Source: DAINRZ01 sp964634885 (GTDB taxonomy: Bacteria; Bacteroidota; Ignavibacteria; Kapaibacteriales; UBA2268). Taken from it: a DNA stretch of 19,728 nt. Numbering within the stretch: position 1 is the first letter of the stretch; the number at the start of each line of letters is the position of its first letter. The translations under genes and the position numbers were made by a program. The DNA lies in contig CAZWLN010000075.1 in the NCBI GenBank assembly GCA_964634885.1, positions 1-19,728 of the forward strand, written 5' to 3'. A model generated the notes under the pieces. That model saw only the letters and a program-made list of their open reading frames with translations, had not been told where the DNA came from and searched no databases. Of this stretch, positions 16,441 to 19,728 are shown piece by piece.

Positions 16441-18528
16441 ATGAGTAATTTCATGAAAAAGATTTATATTCTGTTTATATTGACCTCCTTAACAGCATTG
16501 TCCCAACAGCAAGAGACCCAATATGCAGACAAGCCTTACGACCTGAGGCCGTCATACGGGGCATTCGTAGATTTCAGCTACAACCTCCACAAAGCAGGTT
16601 TCGGTGACCAGGAATGGCTTTTCAATTGTGCCTCCCTGGATTTCGGTTCAGCCGGCACATTCGGCATTCCTAACGTCGGCCTGTACTACAGCTTCCCGAT
16701 TGCAAAGCAACTGGAACTGTCGCTGCGGTTGTATTACTTCAACCTCAACGGCGATTTCTCCATCGTTGAGAATGTATGGCTGCCGGACCCTACAGGCACC
16801 GGTACCCAGGGAGAATTCGAGTATATTCTCAACACAAAACTGTCCTCCGCAGGACTCAACCCTGTTGTCGGCTACAGGATCTCAGACCAGTTAACCCTTA
16901 ATGCCGGATTGAGGCTCGGCTATTTCCTGACAAAAACTTTCGAATACAAAGAGCAGATCAAGTCTCCGGCCTATGGCGTGTTTCCCGGGACCAACAGGCG
17001 TATAAGGAATGAACAGGACGGAGATATTACTGACGCAGGTTTGGATATGGCGCTGAATATCGGCGCGAGCTATGACCTTCCCCTGAACGAAGCCCATACC
17101 CTTTTCCTCGTACCGGAAGCCTCCTTCCACATCGGCCTTACCAATATTGCAAAAGAGTGGACTGTCAACACTTTCCTCGCCGGAGTCGGACTTAAGTGGG
17201 CGCCGAGAGAAATAATTCCTCCGAAAATTCCACCACAGAATCCGCCCGAGCCGAAACTGCCCCAGCCTCCCCAGCCGGACAAGCTGCTGGTTTCGATCAA
17301 TGCCGTTTCTGTTGACGACGACGGGAAAGAAGAACAAATCAGCAAGATACATATTGAAGAATTCATATCGAGAAAGGTTCATCCCCTCCTCAATTACATC
17401 TTCTTCGACGACAACTCTTCCGACATCCAGGACAAATACGTGCTTAACAAGAGCATGACCGAAGAAGAAAGGAACAACTTCAGCGTCAATTCACTATACG
17501 GCCTGAAAACAATCGATGTCTATTACAACATCCTGAATATCATCGGCAGAAGAATGATTGCCTATCCTATTGCCAATCTTTCCATCAACGGCTACAACTC
17601 AAACCAGGGCGCTGAAAAAGGCAACACCGACCTGTCGAAACGCCGTGCCGAAAATATTAAGAACTACCTTGTTAAGGAATGGGGCATATCTCCCGACAGG
17701 ATCAAGACCACAGCAAACAACCTGCCTCCCCTGCCTTCGAACGAAAAAGACCCGGACGGTATAGCCGAGAACAAACGCGTGGAAATAATCGCCGATTTCG
17801 ACAAGATATTCGAATCGCTTAACGTAAGCGACACCATCAGGAAAACCAATCCGCCCAAACTCCGTTTCAAACCTTTCGCCAGTTCCAACGTCGGAATTAA
17901 GTCCTGGAAGATTACAACTTCCCAGGCCAGTGTTGGCGACCTCAAAGTGTTTGAAGGAACCGGCGCCCTGCCAAAACATATAGAATGGAACCTCAAAGAA
18001 GAACGTATATATGCACCCAAACTCAGTGAAGACTTCCTCTACAGCCTCGAAGTTACCGACAACGACAACAAAGTAACAAAGTCCGATGTGCAGGCAATCA
18101 AGGTTCAGGCAGTTACAACCCAGAACAAGCTGATGGAGATGATCGAAGGTACCATTAAAAACGATGTGGAATTTGACCAGTTCACACTGATTTCTTTCGG
18201 TTTCGACAAATCCGAACTGACTACCGACCACAAACCAATCGTACTGACGGCCAAATCCTACCTGAAAACCGAGAACCCGATGGAAAAGAGGACTTATAAC
18301 ATCGACATCACCGGCAGGACAGACAGGATCGGCGAGGAAAACAGGAACAGGACACTGTCGCTGAACCGTGCCCTCAACACTGCCGACGGCATCGAAACCG
18401 ACAGGAAATTTGCTCGCGGCATCGGCGAAGACAATCCGCTCTTCGACAACAATACACCTGAAGGAAGATTCTACAACAGGAACGTGACCATCAACGTTGA
18501 AACGACAATCGAAATTATTAATGAATAA
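16441..18528 (+). CDS. Predicted outer-membrane barrel protein with two OmpA-like domains
   Basis: The frame is open from GTG 16429, but GGAG at 16431-16434 sits six bases before ATG 16441, and the product then begins MSNFMKKIYILFILTSLTALS|QQQ, a signal peptide; 695 residues. Residues ~25-255 alternate polar and aromatic residues with Gly and Tyr, typical of a small outer-membrane beta-barrel. A proline-rich linker (IPPKIPPQNPPEPKLPQPPQP, about 258-280) follows. A first OmpA-C-like domain spans about 320-453 (DLSKRRAENIKNYL, NKRVEII). A beta-sandwich spacer (about 465-560) comes next, then a second OmpA-like domain (about 580-695: ISFGFDKSEL, GRTDR, LSLNRAL, FYNRNVTINVE). OmpA-C domains bind meso-diaminopimelate peptidoglycan, so this protein probably tethers the outer membrane to the wall and may support surface or T9SS machinery. 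Two OmpA domains in one chain are uncommon. The VWA gene starts 119 bases downstream. Confidence 0.85.
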   Translation: MSNFMKKIYILFILTSLTALSQQQETQYADKPYDLRPSYGAFVDFSYNLHKAGFGDQEWLFNCASLDFGSAGTFGIPNVGLYYSFPIAKQLELSLRLYYFNLNGDFSIVENVWLPDPTGTGTQGEFEYILNTKLSSAGLNPVVGYRISDQLTLNAGLRLGYFLTKTFEYKEQIKSPAYGVFPGTNRRIRNEQDGDITDAGLDMALNIGASYDLPLNEAHTLFLVPEASFHIGLTNIAKEWTVNTFLAGVGLKWAPREIIPPKIPPQNPPEPKLPQPPQPDKLLVSINAVSVDDDGKEEQISKIHIEEFISRKVHPLLNYIFFDDNSSDIQDKYVLNKSMTEEERNNFSVNSLYGLKTIDVYYNILNIIGRRMIAYPIANLSINGYNSNQGAEKGNTDLSKRRAENIKNYLVKEWGISPDRIKTTANNLPPLPSNEKDPDGIAENKRVEIIADFDKIFESLNVSDTIRKTNPPKLRFKPFASSNVGIKSWKITTSQASVGDLKVFEGTGALPKHIEWNLKEERIYAPKLSEDFLYSLEVTDNDNKVTKSDVQAIKVQAVTTQNKLMEMIEGTIKNDVEFDQFTLISFGFDKSELTTDHKPIVLTAKSYLKTENPMEKRTYNIDITGRTDRIGEENRNRTLSLNRALNTADGIETDRKFARGIGEDNPLFDNNTPEGRFYNRNVTINVETTIEIINE

Positions 18529-18549
18529 TCAGTGTCAATTGTAAATTGA

Positions 18550-18577
18550 TTGGAAGAAAAAAATACATAAATGTTTG
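18550..18577 (+). promoter_or_regulatory. Weak candidate promoter before the VWA gene
   Basis: TTG at 18550-18552 and AATGTTTG at 18570-18577 (one mismatch to TAnnTTTG) are spaced 17 bases apart, a little short of the usual 19-21. A short dyad TCAATT/AATTGA at 18535-18549 precedes it without a T-run, so read-through from the OmpA gene is also possible. Confidence 0.25.
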
Positions 18578-18599
18578 AAACAAAATCGGTTTTAATGTG

Positions 18600-18623
18600 T
18601 TAATACTATAAATATAGTATTAA
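18600..18623. repeat. 24-base near-perfect palindrome before the VWA gene
   Basis: TTAATACTATA (18600-18610) and TATAGTATTAA (18613-18623) are perfect inverted arms around a two-base spacer. The element is centred about 37 bases upstream of the VWA start codon, between the weak -7 box and the gene, so it would lie in the 5' leader or at the operator position. A dimeric repressor site or a leader hairpin are both possible. Confidence 0.45.
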
Positions 18624-18647
18624 GAAAGGAAATTACAAGGATATAAC

Positions 18648-19728
18648 ATGAAAAAGTTCTTCATAACACTGGCAATAGGGCTATCTGTAATATACCCTTC
18701 AATAATACATACCCAGCAGGACGTTCATATCAAAGCCATCGAAACGCAGGGCTATCCCAACATCCAGGTTCATTTTGACGCCATCCGCGACAACGGGACA
18801 AAGCTCGACGGCTCCCTGTACACCGGAAGCGATGTCTGGGTTACTGAAAACGGCACCGTCAGGAACGGTTCAGTAACATGTCCCGATCCGAATATCACCA
18901 AGTTCTCCACCATCCTGGTCATCGACATTACAGGTTCGATGAACCAGAATGCCGAAGGCTCAAAGAAAAAAATGGACCTGGCGAAACTGGCTGCCAACCA
19001 GTGGATTACCGACCTGCCTATGGGCAGGTTCGAATGTGCCATCATGTGCTTTCATACAAAATCATACCTGATACAGGACTTTACCGACGACAAGGCCCTG
19101 CTGAAACAAAGGCTCGGCAGCGATACGATACAGGCCACAGCTCAGAACACCGACATTAACTCTGCCCTGTTGTATGACATCTGGGGCAATCCCGGAGCTT
19201 TAAGAGTAGCACAACATGCCAAATTTACCCCCTATGTCATATTCTTAACCGACGGCGGCCACAGCAACGGCACAAGGCCCGATGTTTTCAGGCAGCAGAT
19301 TGTGGATGAAGCAAATGCCCTTGGCGCTAAGATATATACGGTTACAATGTCCGCAGTGGACGATATTTCGGCTGTACAGCAGGAAGACCTGGAATACATC
19401 TCGGACAAAGTCTATTGGGGAAAAAGGACGGAAGCAGCTTTGAGGCAGACATACAAAGACATACTCAAGGATGTGACGTTCACAGCCGACCCTGCCCCCT
19501 GCATCTTCACATTCAAAACCGACTGCGACGGCGGCGGTGAGTTGGTTCTCCATGTTGACAATACTTATGTAAAGGGTACCGACACTTCGTCATACACCAT
19601 ACCCCCGGAATTGAAACCATACCTCGAATACTCTACCAGTTTCGATACTCCAATACTTAATGTCGCTCCCGGCTCGAAAGTCACAAAAGACGTCACTATT
19701 ACACCGAAACAAAATTATGTGGAATTCA
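18648..19728 (+). CDS. Secreted von Willebrand factor type A domain protein, 3' end outside window
   Basis: ATG 18648 follows AAGGAT at about seven bases, and the frame stays open to the right edge (360 codons visible). MKKFFITLAIGLSVIYPSII ending in HT|QQ is a signal peptide. A VWA domain spans about residues 85-270. Its metal-binding MIDAS reads DITGSM (Asp93, Thr95, Ser97, so Thr replaces the first Ser of DxSxS), with Thr168 (NTDINSAL) and Asp202 (LTDGGHS) supplying the other ligands. A Cys pair (PCIFTFKTDC) and a beta-rich segment follow, with features of an Ig-like module. VWA folds bind protein ligands through Mg2+ at the MIDAS, so this protein is likely exported and interacts with a partner or with matrix. 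Whether it also ends in a T9SS sorting domain cannot be seen. Its neighbour is the double-OmpA barrel gene, possibly co-transcribed. Confidence 0.85.
   Translation, partial: MKKFFITLAIGLSVIYPSIIHTQQDVHIKAIETQGYPNIQVHFDAIRDNGTKLDGSLYTGSDVWVTENGTVRNGSVTCPDPNITKFSTILVIDITGSMNQNAEGSKKKMDLAKLAANQWITDLPMGRFECAIMCFHTKSYLIQDFTDDKALLKQRLGSDTIQATAQNTDINSALLYDIWGNPGALRVAQHAKFTPYVIFLTDGGHSNGTRPDVFRQQIVDEANALGAKIYTVTMSAVDDISAVQQEDLEYISDKVYWGKRTEAALRQTYKDILKDVTFTADPAPCIFTFKTDCDGGGELVLHVDNTYVKGTDTSSYTIPPELKPYLEYSTSFDTPILNVAPGSKVTKDVTITPKQNYVEF

Overview
The window looks like a chromosomal stretch from a Gram-negative bacterium of the Bacteroidota/Chlorobiota assemblage, with a flavour of Ignavibacteria or Kapabacteria. 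The reasons are three large secreted proteins that end in type IX secretion system (T9SS) type A sorting domains, secreted Asp-box propellers with Ig-like tails, OmpA-family envelope proteins, weak Shine-Dalgarno sequences and a few TAnnTTTG-type -7 boxes. The placement rests on protein style only and cannot be made finer without phylogeny. Coding DNA is moderately GC-rich, while intergenic DNA is strongly AT-rich.

Layout. A partial minus-strand lipoprotein gene (1-289) is divergent from valS (756-3458, valyl-tRNA synthetase), with a 466-base AT-rich regulatory gap between them. valS ends at a good rho-independent terminator. Four large envelope or secreted genes and one DNA-repair gene follow on the plus strand. 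They are: a ~1513-residue DUF11-repeat, cysteine-rich T9SS cargo protein (3882-8423); two tandem paralogous ~1.1 kilo-residue Asp-box (BNR/sortilin-like) beta-propeller proteins with three Ig-like modules and T9SS tails (8747-11968 and 12136-15429); an AAG/MPG-family 3-methyladenine DNA glycosylase (15653-16264); a 695-residue predicted outer-membrane barrel carrying two OmpA-like domains (16441-18528); and a secreted von Willebrand factor A protein that runs off the right edge (18648 onward).

The genes are widely spaced, and most gaps hold a strong hairpin, so they look like separate transcription units rather than one operon. The exception may be the OmpA and VWA genes, which are only 119 bases apart without a clear terminator. 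The common theme is the cell surface: T9SS exports and anchors the cargo proteins, while the OmpA-like protein probably ties the outer membrane to peptidoglycan. valS and the glycosylase are housekeeping genes and look unrelated to that theme.

The points most worth a second look are: a compact GC-rich palindromic segment lying in frame inside the signal-peptide region of the DUF11 protein; the conserved HADHH and QDNGTS motifs of the tandem propeller pair; the unusual double OmpA architecture next to a VWA protein; and a family of long perfect or near-perfect intergenic hairpins that lack U-tracts. I found no clear evidence of a defence system, CRISPR array, transposase or RNA gene.
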